Of a DNA stretch of 8,187 nt, positions 1 through 6,947 are shown one piece after another; within the stretch, counting starts at the first letter, position 1; every line of letters starts with the position of its first letter. Location: assembly GCA_937884735.1 (NCBI GenBank), contig CAKZYI010000237.1:1-8187 (forward strand), given 5' to 3'. The DNA is from an uncultured Pleurocapsa sp. (GTDB taxonomy: Bacteria > Cyanobacteriota > Cyanobacteriia > Cyanobacteriales > Xenococcaceae). A model generated the notes under the pieces. The model saw only the letters and a program-made list of their open reading frames with translations, searched no databases and was not told the DNA's origin. The translations under genes were made by a program, and so were the position numbers.

Positions 1-95
1 AATAATGTCTAAAAAAAAGATTTAACCTCTAAAAAATAGCAATTAACATCTAATCGGTTGACTTTGGTTGTACTCAGCTTTCAAATTACTATTTA
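1..95. repeat. Direct repeat copy 1 (unit of a 139-bp-offset duplication)
   Basis: This 95-bp segment recurs at 140-234 with four substitutions (positions 56, 66, 75 and 77 against 195, 205, 214 and 216) and no gaps. It starts at the first base of the window, so the repeat may extend further left. Inside it is a degenerate sub-repeat: TCTAA-starting blocks begin at 8, 28 and 49, giving a 20-21 bp periodicity of TCTAAAAAA-rich, AAC-ending units. It is AT-rich and has no plausible coding frame. The spacer up to the next copy (96-139) is unique within the window. The function is unknown. It could be a slipped tandem duplication or part of an interspersed repeat family. Confidence 0.9.
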
Positions 96-139
96 CTCTT
101 TGTCTGTTGATGATTGTCGTTAATGGCACACTTGCCCGA

Positions 140-234
140 AATAATGTCTAAAAAAAAGATTTAACCTCTAAAAAATAGCAATTAACATCTAATCAGTTGA
201 CTTTAGTTGTACTTACCTTTCAAATTACTATTTA
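140..234. repeat. Direct repeat copy 2
   Basis: This is the second copy of the 1-95 repeat, about 96% identical and colinear, in the same orientation. The match ends at 234, where copy 1 continues with CTCTTTG and copy 2 with TTAATAAG. The duplication therefore covers only about 95 of the 139 bp of the offset. It lies 134 bp upstream of the htpG start codon and could sit in or near the htpG promoter region. Both copies contain TTGACT (58-63 and 197-202), but no convincing -10 box lies at 16-18 bp from either. Confidence 0.9.
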
Positions 235-368
235 TTAATAAGCTTTTTTTCTTAAGTAGATTAGGCTAAGGTCTGAATCTTTAAGATCGGTAATCCATAA
301 ATGCAGCACACTAAAGAACCTTCTACAATCTTTGTTATCTGCAAAATTTCGCTACTAATTAATTAGCT
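235..368 (+). other. htpG upstream region, promoter not identified
   Basis: Together with the repeats, this stretch makes up the 368 bp without a gene at the left end. I see no CIRCE element (TTAGCACTC-N9-GAGTGCTAA), so HrcA-type heat-shock control of htpG is not supported here. No strong sigma70-type box pair stands out: TAAGAT at 282-287 and CATAAA at 296-301 are weak -10 candidates without good -35 partners. No clear Shine-Dalgarno sequence precedes the htpG ATG, which is common in cyanobacteria. The only obvious local structure is the palindrome at 355-366. Confidence 0.5.
355..366. repeat. 12-bp perfect palindrome next to the htpG start
   Basis: CTAATTAATTAG is a perfect 12-bp palindrome ending 2 nt before the htpG ATG. 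It occupies the position where a ribosome binding site would be. It could be an operator or a chance AT-rich palindrome. It is too AT-rich and loopless to form a stable RNA hairpin by itself. The palindrome is certain; any function is inference. Confidence 0.4.
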
Positions 369-2351
369 ATGACTGAAACAGCACCTAATGTACTTGAAAA
401 AGGCAACATTACGATCCATACCGAGAACATATTTCCGATTATCAAGAAGTCTCTCTATACAGATCACGAGATCTTCTTACGGGAATTAATTTCTAACTCC
501 GTTGATGCTATCTCTAAGCTAAAAATGGCATCTTTGGCAGGAGAAATGCAGGTAGAAATTGGCGAACCTGAAGTTAAAATCGCTGTAGATAAAGAAAAGA
601 AAACCCTATCTATTTCTGATAATGGCATTGGCATGACTGCTGATGAGGTAAAAAAATATATCAATCAGGTTGCATTCTCTAGTGCGGAAGACTTCATCAA
701 AAAGTACGAAAAAGATTCTAACGATCTAATCGGACACTTTGGTTTGGGTTTCTACTCGGCATTTATGGTTGCAGCCCAGGTAGAAATTGACACTCTTTCT
801 TATAAAGAAGGAGCAACTGCAGTACACTGGTCTTGTGACGGATCGCCTGAATTTGAGCTTACCGAAAGCGATCGCACTACTGTCGGTACAACTATTACTC
901 TCACTCTACAAGATGAGGAATTAGAATACACCGAACAGCCCAGAATAAGGCAGTTAGTGAAAACTTACTGCGATTTTATGCCTGTTAAAATTGTTCTCGA
1001 TAACGAACAAATTAACAAGCAAGAAGCACTGTGGAAAAAGTCCCCTCGTGACTTGACTGACGAAGACTATTTAGAGTTCTATCGTTATTTATATCCTTTT
1101 CAAGAAGATCCCCTCCTCTGGGTACACTTAAATACAGACTATCCTTTCTTGTTAAACGGAATACTTTATTTTCCTAAACTGAAGCCAGATGTGGACTTTT
1201 CCAAAGGGCAAATTCAGCTTTTCTGCAATCAAGTGTTTGTTAGTAAGCAGTGTGAAGCAATTATTCCTGAATTTTTGATGCCATTACAAGGTGTTATTGA
1301 CAGTCCAGATATCCCTCTCAATGTATCCCGTAGTGCCTTAACTAACGATCGCACTGTACGTCGTATTGCTGATTTTATTACTAAAAAAATTGGTAATCGT
1401 CTTAAGTCTCTTTATGATGAAGACCGCAGCAAATATATTAGCACTTGGTCTGATGTTGGTACTTTCGTCAAATATGGCGCAATCAGAGACGAAAAATTCA
1501 AAAAGCAGGTAGAAGATCTAATTATCTATCGCACTACCTATCAAGCCGATACAGCAAAGGTAGAAGAGACACCCAAGGTTGAAGTGCAGTCTCCTGGGGA
1601 TGATGCTTGGTCAGATGTGGATAATAAAGATAATTCTAGCTCTGAACCCTACACCACCCTACAAGAATACTTAGAGCGCAACAAAGAAAAACAAGAAAAC
1701 CGCGTCATCTACTGTAGCGATCCTGGTACTCAAAACACTTTTGTCGAACTATACAAAAATCAAGGTTTAGAAGTTCTCTATCTTGATTCTTTTATTGATG
1801 CTAACTACTTTATTCCTTTCTTAGAAAGAGAATATTCTGAAGTAAAATTTGCTCGTGTTGATTCCGAACTCGACGAGACATTAGTAGAAGAAGACAAAGC
1901 GCAAGAAATTGGCGATCCTTCTACCAATAAAACTCGTAACGAATCAATTATAGAGTTATTTGAAAAAGCTCTCAACAAACCCAGAGTAAATATCAAAACT
2001 CAAGCCATCAAATCTGACGATCCCCAAGGTACTCCTCCTGCAATGGTACTGTTACCAGAAGCAATGCGTAGAATGCAAGAAATGGCTGCATTGATGCAGG
2101 AAAAAGCCATGGCTTTCCCTGAAGATCATATCCTGATGATTAATACAGCCCACCCTTTAATTCAAAATATTTTGGATCTCAATAAAGGCACGATTATTCA
2201 GGGTGGAGATGATTCAAATTCGATGGTGAACTTAATGTGCAATCATATTTATGATTTGGCGTTGATGTCCCAAAGAGCTTTTGATGCTGATGGTATGAAA
2301 GCTTTTGTCGAGCGTTCTAACCAAGTTTTGACTAATTTAACTAAGAAATAA
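369..2351 (+). CDS. htpG: Molecular chaperone HtpG (bacterial Hsp90)
   Basis: This is a cytosolic, ATP-dependent homodimeric chaperone of the GHKL ATPase superfamily that helps fold and remodel client proteins, especially under heat or other stress. The protein has 660 residues, full length for a cyanobacterial HtpG. The N-terminal ATPase domain (about 1-220) shows ELISNSVDA at 39-47 (catalytic Glu39, Mg-binding Asn43), DNGIGM at 84-89, the lid and glycine-rich GHFGLGFYSAF at 122-132, and GTTITL at 173-178. The middle domain carries LNVSR with the ATP-contacting Arg321. The C-terminal dimerisation domain holds a Met-rich amphipathic stretch (about 559-582) and INTAHPLIQ at 591-599. An acidic, Ser/Asn-rich linker (about 393-427) interrupts the middle domain relative to E. 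coli HtpG. The ATG at 369 places the conserved N-terminal strand (NITIHTEN) at the expected distance. It appears monocistronic, since a terminator follows. Confidence 0.98.
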   Translation: MTETAPNVLEKGNITIHTENIFPIIKKSLYTDHEIFLRELISNSVDAISKLKMASLAGEMQVEIGEPEVKIAVDKEKKTLSISDNGIGMTADEVKKYINQVAFSSAEDFIKKYEKDSNDLIGHFGLGFYSAFMVAAQVEIDTLSYKEGATAVHWSCDGSPEFELTESDRTTVGTTITLTLQDEELEYTEQPRIRQLVKTYCDFMPVKIVLDNEQINKQEALWKKSPRDLTDEDYLEFYRYLYPFQEDPLLWVHLNTDYPFLLNGILYFPKLKPDVDFSKGQIQLFCNQVFVSKQCEAIIPEFLMPLQGVIDSPDIPLNVSRSALTNDRTVRRIADFITKKIGNRLKSLYDEDRSKYISTWSDVGTFVKYGAIRDEKFKKQVEDLIIYRTTYQADTAKVEETPKVEVQSPGDDAWSDVDNKDNSSSEPYTTLQEYLERNKEKQENRVIYCSDPGTQNTFVELYKNQGLEVLYLDSFIDANYFIPFLEREYSEVKFARVDSELDETLVEEDKAQEIGDPSTNKTRNESIIELFEKALNKPRVNIKTQAIKSDDPQGTPPAMVLLPEAMRRMQEMAALMQEKAMAFPEDHILMINTAHPLIQNILDLNKGTIIQGGDDSNSMVNLMCNHIYDLALMSQRAFDADGMKAFVERSNQVLTNLTKK

Positions 2352-2380
2352 TTCAGCAGTTAAATTGTTTAGTTAATTCA

Positions 2381-2414
2381 AAGAATGGGGTATCAAACGC
2401 CCATTCTTTTTTTA
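2381..2414 (+). terminator. Intrinsic terminator of htpG
   Basis: AAGAATGGG (2381-2389) pairs perfectly with CCCATTCTT (2400-2408) around a 10-nt loop. The stem runs into a T tract (2407-2413). It begins 29 bp after the htpG stop codon. This is a textbook Rho-independent terminator and separates htpG transcription from the next gene. Confidence 0.92.
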
Positions 2415-2465
2415 TAGGATATGTTGAACAAAAACAAGCAATTTTATTTTAGATCACAGTTGTTT

Positions 2466-2471
2466 TATAAT
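2466..2471 (+). promoter_or_regulatory. Putative -10 box for the CPBP protease gene
   Basis: A perfect TATAAT lies 41 bp upstream of the ATG at 2513, downstream of the htpG terminator, as expected for a separate transcription unit. No good -35 hexamer is found at 16-18 bp; TTGAAC at 2424-2429 is too far away at 36 bp. A transcript starting about 7 bp after the box would have a leader of roughly 35 nt to the ATG at 2513, but only about 8 nt to the alternative TTG at 2486, which favours the ATG. Confidence 0.5.
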
Positions 2472-2512
2472 GACTCCCCATAGAATTGATATTATTTAAA
2501 CATCATGAGTTT

Positions 2513-3388
2513 ATGTCGATTGATTTTAGCAAATATCAAAGCAGATATATATTTTTAGATTATTTATTAGTATCATTTCTCATAGTTCCTGCTGGTGGTT
2601 TACTATCTCTAATTTTTAAAATACCTGAAACAGAGATATTCAAACCTTTTACAGCTACAGGAAACATTATTCATATTATATTTTTTGCTACTATTTGTTG
2701 GCTAACAATATATCGATTGAAGCTGTGTAATGTGGAAATAAGAAAAGTTTTAGGCAGCTTCAAAATCCAGAATATATCTTGGATTGCATTGATAATTGTT
2801 TTTTACGGAGAGCATACCTTGAGTACGGGTATTCATTATTTAGAATACTATTTTGCTAATTTATTATCTCCCAAGCTAGTTGAGTCTACATTAAGCACCT
2901 TAACAGAAGGCTCTAACGGCAGTAATGGTAGTTTATTTTCTCAGCTTTTTCATTACCTATTGCTGATGTTTGTTTTGGTTGTAGTAGCTCCTGTCACTGA
3001 AGAATTTATTTTTAGAGGCATTTTTCTTCATCGTTGGGCGGTTAAATGGGGAGTAATATGGTCAATAATTTTATCTTCTTTATTGTTTGGTGCAATTCAT
3101 CGAGATATATTTTGGTTTAGTAGAGCAGTTGGTAGCGTATTTATTGCTCTATATTATATTCAGACCAAAACTTTACTTGTGCCTATATTAATGCACGCTT
3201 TTAATAATGGGTTGGTTTTTATAGATTTGATTTTTAATCATTTTAATCCTAGTGAAGTTAATCATCTAAATATTACGGCTCAATATATCTGGCATGGTGC
3301 ACTTAATATTATGCTTGCTATTCCTATATTGCTTTATTTTTTAAAAGTTCCCAAAAGCATTAAACAGTTTCCTTATTTTAGAAATTAG
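2513..3388 (+). CDS. CPBP family intramembrane glutamic endopeptidase (CAAX/Rce1-like)
   Basis: This is a polytopic membrane protein of the ABI/CPBP family (CAAX proteases and bacteriocin-processing enzymes related to Rce1), which cleave substrates within or near the membrane. Counting from the ATG at 2513 it has 291 residues. All three family motifs are present: EExxxR at 163-168 (Glu163, Glu164, Arg168), FxxxH at 192-196 and HxxxN at 228-232, so it should be catalytically competent. Hydrophobic segments lie at about 15-36, 49-66, 88-98, 146-162, 180-195, 205-216 and 262-278. A loop at 133-140 contains an Asn-Gly-Ser repeat just before the motif-bearing helices. An in-frame TTG at 2486 would add nine residues, but the ATG fits the promoter position better. 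Neither start has a clear ribosome binding site. The natural substrate is unknown; in cyanobacteria such genes are numerous and mostly uncharacterised. It converges with the downstream minus-strand operon. Confidence 0.9.
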   Translation: MSIDFSKYQSRYIFLDYLLVSFLIVPAGGLLSLIFKIPETEIFKPFTATGNIIHIIFFATICWLTIYRLKLCNVEIRKVLGSFKIQNISWIALIIVFYGEHTLSTGIHYLEYYFANLLSPKLVESTLSTLTEGSNGSNGSLFSQLFHYLLLMFVLVVVAPVTEEFIFRGIFLHRWAVKWGVIWSIILSSLLFGAIHRDIFWFSRAVGSVFIALYYIQTKTLLVPILMHAFNNGLVFIDLIFNHFNPSEVNHLNITAQYIWHGALNIMLAIPILLYFLKVPKSIKQFPYFRN

Positions 3389-3460
3389 TCAATTCAAAAA
3401 TAAACGATATATTTACATCAAAATAGATTCAACTATTGGCAAAACTGTATAAACATTGGA

Positions 3461-3503
3461 GGGTCGGACACAAATGAGAATAATTCTTATTTGTGTCCGA
3501 CCC
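3461..3503. repeat. 43-bp near-perfect palindrome between convergent genes
   Basis: The arms GGGTCGGACACAAAT (3461-3475) and its exact complement (3489-3503) continue through an inner 13-bp palindromic core centred at 3482. The only mismatch is G3476 against T3488, which would be a G-U pair in RNA. The element lies 72 bp past the stop codon of the CPBP gene and 70 bp past the stop of the minus-strand membrane protein gene. Neither side is followed by a T tract, so it is not a classic intrinsic terminator, although such a hairpin could still block transcription or protect 3' ends in both directions. Its GC-rich ends in an AT-rich gap suggest a mobile REP- or MITE-like palindrome. No direct target-site duplication was recognised. 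Confidence 0.85.
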
Positions 3504-3573
3504 TGTTGTCATTTCAATAAATTATCAATGATTGCCACAACTGAGGTATATGATTGAGCGTGGTTATTGTAAA

Positions 3574-5304
3574 TTAAGGTAGAGGATTAAGATGCATCGA
3601 ACTAAATTGCCTTTTTCGTAAAATGCAATTAGCATCTAGCAAATTTAAATTTTCTGTAGATACAACAGAACAGGAAGATACTGATTTTTCTAATATAGAA
3701 TCAGAACCCATTTCTAGTTGCTCATTTATTTGATTGGTTTCCTGTACCCACGAACTATTAATTAGCCAATCTTTTTCTTTTAAATATTCAGTGTCAAAAG
3801 CATTACTATCCAACAGCCAGTAGTCTATGGCGTATTTATCAATAAAAGATTGAATGATATTTAGATCGACACTATATTGAGCCTGTAATAAATCAACTGT
3901 TCTTTGTTTAATTTGATTGTGATAAGTAGGATGATAAGCCATAGCAAATTCTCTTCCTACTAATATAGAACGCTGAGAAAATGCAGGGATATTATTTGCT
4001 TCTTCACTAAGAGAAGCAACCAGAATATTTTTGGGTTGCTGTGCTAAATATTGATATACTTCTGGTGCTGTACCCACTTTCCAATTTTGAAACCAGTTGC
4101 TAAATACGTAGGGAATAGCAGGAAATATAACAATTGCGATCGCAAATATGCTGACCACAGCTATTTTTGTTTTTTCTAATAAATCAAACTGTTTTTTATG
4201 CTTAAAATATTTCTTGGTTAAATCTAATAGGATTGTGACTACAATACCCGTTGAAATAGCCAATACAAACCTCAGAGTATGATAAGTATAGCGGCTAGGT
4301 AGATGTAGTTTTGGCAAAAGTATTTGTGCCAACAAAAACATTAGTAAAGATGCCACTGTTACCTGTTGTAAAATTTGGCTTTTATTAGTAATCAAGTTAA
4401 CTATTGGTAATTTGGTTTTTAGTAACCAAGGTAAAGCTATTCCCAACCAAACAACAGTAGGAAATAGAGGTAAGCTCAAACCACTAGAACCTGCAAACCA
4501 GTATTGGAAAATACCACCGCCAAAAAAAACGCTTCTACCACCAAGATTAAATTCTGGCATTTGCTCCATTTGCTGGGCAGTTACAGTTATAGCTAATTCT
4601 GGCGGTTTTTGAGTTATGGGATACAATGCGATCGCAGTTATGATTAATCCTGCTATCCACCAAACATAAGGTTGTTTTTTATTCGTAAGTTTTATACTTA
4701 AAGTTTTTTTTATTACTAGCAATCTTAGGCTGAATATTGCCATTTCGATTAGTAATATATGAGGATAAAATAGTCCCTGCAATAGCATGATTGTTAAACA
4801 GGGAATAATTTTATTTTGGGCAAGATAATATAGAAAAGCAGCAAAAAAAGGATAGATAAAGGCTCGGTGGGTAGCAGAAACTAAATCGTCGTTGAGCCAC
4901 ATAAGTTGATTGATAAATAGACTGCTCAAACATCCCGCTATGGGTATTGTCAATATTTTAAGAGTAAAGAAATATGTATAAATAGTAGTTATTAAAGCTA
5001 ATATTGGTGGTAATAGTTTTGCCAATAAAAGAGGACTAATACCTATCTTTGCTGTCCAAATATATAGGGATTTAAAACCTAATGGGGCAAGATGGTAAAA
5101 GTATTCGGCAATAATATCTTGCTTAAATAGTTCTGGATCGATAAATCTTTGCAACCAAACTATGTGTTGTCTTACATCATCTTGGACAATGTATTCTTGG
5201 GTAAAAACAAAGTAGTAGAAATATATTCCATAGTAAAGGGTAATTAATATACTGATAGCTAAATATAAGAAATTATTGGGGCATTTTTGAGCATTTTTGG
5301 ACAT
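3574..5304 (-). CDS. Polytopic membrane protein, GT-C glycosyltransferase-like
   Basis: This 576-residue integral membrane protein has a layout like GT-C glycosyltransferases, which use lipid-linked sugars at the outer face of the membrane. A first helix (about 11-35) is followed by an acidic loop motif QDDVRQH at 41-47, the place where GT-C enzymes carry catalytic or metal-binding acids. Many hydrophobic segments follow (about 92-132, 150-162, 168-198, 213-230, 278-294, 312-331, 345-361, 381-401). HLPSRYT at 334-340 precedes a helix. A C-terminal soluble domain (about 406-576) probably faces the same side as the acidic loop and has a possible disulfide pair, Cys545 and Cys560. I do not recognise a named family, so the GT-C assignment rests on topology and the DD motif and is tentative. 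It is the last gene of the probable operon, 30 bp after the hydrolase gene. The ATG start is used; no strong ribosome binding site is seen. Confidence 0.6.
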   Translation of the reverse strand: MSKNAQKCPNNFLYLAISILITLYYGIYFYYFVFTQEYIVQDDVRQHIVWLQRFIDPELFKQDIIAEYFYHLAPLGFKSLYIWTAKIGISPLLLAKLLPPILALITTIYTYFFTLKILTIPIAGCLSSLFINQLMWLNDDLVSATHRAFIYPFFAAFLYYLAQNKIIPCLTIMLLQGLFYPHILLIEMAIFSLRLLVIKKTLSIKLTNKKQPYVWWIAGLIITAIALYPITQKPPELAITVTAQQMEQMPEFNLGGRSVFFGGGIFQYWFAGSSGLSLPLFPTVVWLGIALPWLLKTKLPIVNLITNKSQILQQVTVASLLMFLLAQILLPKLHLPSRYTYHTLRFVLAISTGIVVTILLDLTKKYFKHKKQFDLLEKTKIAVVSIFAIAIVIFPAIPYVFSNWFQNWKVGTAPEVYQYLAQQPKNILVASLSEEANNIPAFSQRSILVGREFAMAYHPTYHNQIKQRTVDLLQAQYSVDLNIIQSFIDKYAIDYWLLDSNAFDTEYLKEKDWLINSSWVQETNQINEQLEMGSDSILEKSVSSCSVVSTENLNLLDANCILRKRQFSSMHLNPLP

Positions 5305-5334
5305 TGGTCTGATTGGTACAGCTATTTTCTCTGC

Positions 5335-6885
5335 TTATTTGCTAATTAAATGAAGTTTAGAGGGTTGGCGTTCGATCGCATTAAGATATTTTTGATTGAG
5401 ATATTTACTATATTCTTGATTTTGAGCCAGATAGTTTTGGAAAAAGACTAGAGAAAGGATATTTTGATAGTTTTTGGCAATTTGAAATTTTTCACCTTGT
5501 GCAGATTGTTGCTCTTTTGATAAAGTGACGTTAGAGTGGGGTAGTTTTTCGCTAATAATCAAGTGACGATCGCTTTTTACTAACCCATCAAATAAAGGTA
5601 CCTGCTCTGTGAGTAAAGAGGTCAAAAAGTCCTTATCCACAACTTGCCACATCATTGGAATTGAGACTTTGTTTAGTTCGTTCTGACTAAACATATTGTT
5701 GCCAAAGGGTACAAACAGATAGGCTGCTTTAATTCGTTCGTCTTTTAGTGACTTTTTATTTGGAGTTAGCTCTGTTGCACGACATTGATATAGGGTGGAA
5801 ATATTGAGGAGATCTAGGGGCTGCTGGCATTTTTGCTGTAGGCGATCGAAATCTATATTTGCACCCCCCAAAGAAATAGCAGTAGTACCGCCGATAGAAT
5901 AGCCAAAAATACCAACTTCGTCTAGGTTGAGTCGATTGTTTAATTGATTTTGATTCAAAATTGCTAATTCATCTAAGATATAGCTAACATCCAAAGGGCG
6001 ATCGATAAAATCGGTAGCGTCAAAGTTTTCTTTATACAAGCCTTTTAAAAAATCTTTTTGCCTTTTGCGATCGCTTCCTGGGTGGTCGGGAATAACTACC
6101 CCAAAACCATAAGATGATAAATGATTTGCCAATTCTTCAAAGCGATCGCGTTTTGCTCCTAAGCCATTGGAAACTACAATAAGAGGGATCTGATTAATAT
6201 TTGATTGGGGTAAATAAAGATCTGTATTTAAACGGCGATCACGTTTTTTATCGTATAATTCTAATGTTTGTTTCGTGGTTTTATACTGTCCTGATTTAGA
6301 TAAATCTGGAATGTTTTCTAATTTTGGACTGGTTTCTTTTTTTTCTAAATTAGTAATAAGTTTTTGAGTATTATTTTCACTACTAGATATTTGCTTGACT
6401 AGTTTTATAATGCCATCCAGGTTTAATTTAATATCAGTAGGAAATTGCTTAATAAAATTAATAAAAGTAGCCTGTGACTTTAGTTCAGCAGTTTGCACTA
6501 CAGCAGCACGCAATCCATAGAAACCATTTATACCTCCAGGTAATTGGATGATTTCGCCAATTCGCTGCAATAATTTAATCCCTACAGATGTACGAGAGTA
6601 GCGATAAACCAAAACAGGATCGACATCATAACTTTGATTGAGAAATTCCTGCAATTCTTCCCTTTGCTTAGAAGATATTCGCTTAAGATAAAAATTAAGA
6701 TGACTGCTTATTTTTCCTTGTTCGGCAAAATCTGATAAATCATTAACTAATACTTTAAAACCTAACAGACTATAATTAAAATTTATTTTTTCCGCTGAAA
6801 AAGCAATAGAATTAGAGGTAGATATAATAAAACAAAAAGCGATCGCAAAAAATAAGCTATATTTGCTTTGTTTAAATTTTTTCAC
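5335..6885 (-). CDS. Exported alpha/beta hydrolase with N-terminal DUF1400 domain
   Basis: This 516-residue secreted or periplasmic hydrolase has a Sec signal peptide (basic KKFKQSK, hydrophobic core 10-21, likely cleavage after AFSA at 28-31). The DUF1400 domain follows (about 31-155; FAEQGKI at 53-59, GFYGLRAA at 121-128), then a polar linker (about 165-200) and a dienelactone-hydrolase-like alpha/beta fold. The nucleophile elbow is GYSIGG with Ser330. DHPGSDR is at 267-273, the likely acid is Asp417 or Asp419, and the likely catalytic histidine is His450. Cys353 and Cys368 may form a disulfide in the cap region. The start codon is GTG: two in-frame TAA codons lie 9 bp upstream and there is no internal ATG before residue 398, so it is the only reasonable start that keeps the signal peptide. 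The substrate is unknown; an ester or lipid is plausible. It sits 22 bp after the FAAL gene and 30 bp before the membrane protein gene. Confidence 0.9.
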   Translation of the reverse strand: MKKFKQSKYSLFFAIAFCFIISTSNSIAFSAEKINFNYSLLGFKVLVNDLSDFAEQGKISSHLNFYLKRISSKQREELQEFLNQSYDVDPVLVYRYSRTSVGIKLLQRIGEIIQLPGGINGFYGLRAAVVQTAELKSQATFINFIKQFPTDIKLNLDGIIKLVKQISSSENNTQKLITNLEKKETSPKLENIPDLSKSGQYKTTKQTLELYDKKRDRRLNTDLYLPQSNINQIPLIVVSNGLGAKRDRFEELANHLSSYGFGVVIPDHPGSDRKRQKDFLKGLYKENFDATDFIDRPLDVSYILDELAILNQNQLNNRLNLDEVGIFGYSIGGTTAISLGGANIDFDRLQQKCQQPLDLLNISTLYQCRATELTPNKKSLKDERIKAAYLFVPFGNNMFSQNELNKVSIPMMWQVVDKDFLTSLLTEQVPLFDGLVKSDRHLIISEKLPHSNVTLSKEQQSAQGEKFQIAKNYQNILSLVFFQNYLAQNQEYSKYLNQKYLNAIERQPSKLHLISK

Positions 6886-6893
6886 AATAAAAA

Positions 6894-6947
6894 CTTATTA
6901 CTTATTACTACATGCGGCGAACCGAATCGCCTTTGTTACTTATTACT
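6894..6947. repeat. CTTATTA heptamer repeat interrupted by a mini-hairpin
   Basis: CTTATTA occurs twice in tandem at 6894-6907. The 12-mer TTACTTATTACT is present at both 6898-6909 and 6936-6947. Between these copies lies a 26-bp block with a hairpin: GGCGA (6916-6920) pairs with TCGCC (6927-6931) around a 6-nt loop. Read on the minus strand, the block supplies the last codons and TAG stop of the FAAL gene, and the heptamers fill the 22-bp gap before the hydrolase. The layout looks like a short tandem heptamer array of the STRR type known in cyanobacteria, with a small palindrome inserted into it. Confidence 0.65.

Noticed and set aside
58..93. sigma70-type promoter starting with TTGACT in the repeats
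   Set aside because: At 17 bp spacing the -10 position reads TCAAAT, a poor match, and TACTAT at 88-93 is 24 bp away.
1..234. CRISPR array
   Set aside because: There are only two 95-bp copies with a 44-bp gap, imperfect identity and no cas genes. The unit is far too long for a CRISPR repeat.
464..664. 66-codon minus-strand open frame inside htpG
   Set aside because: It lies wholly antisense to a strongly conserved ATPase domain and has no recognisable protein features.
1805..1996. 63-codon minus-strand open frame inside htpG
   Set aside because: It is antisense to the htpG coding sequence, with low-complexity Ser-rich translation and no motif.
2486..2512. TTG start extending the CPBP protease by nine residues
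   Set aside because: The added residues look unconserved, the leader from the TATAAT box would be only about 8 nt, and a normal ATG follows at 2513.
3461..3503. Classic intrinsic terminator
   Set aside because: The hairpin is strong, but neither strand has a T tract after the stem, so it was called a palindrome instead.
4412..4612. 66-codon plus-strand open frame inside the membrane protein gene
   Set aside because: It is antisense to the membrane protein gene and its translation shows no recognisable motif or domain.
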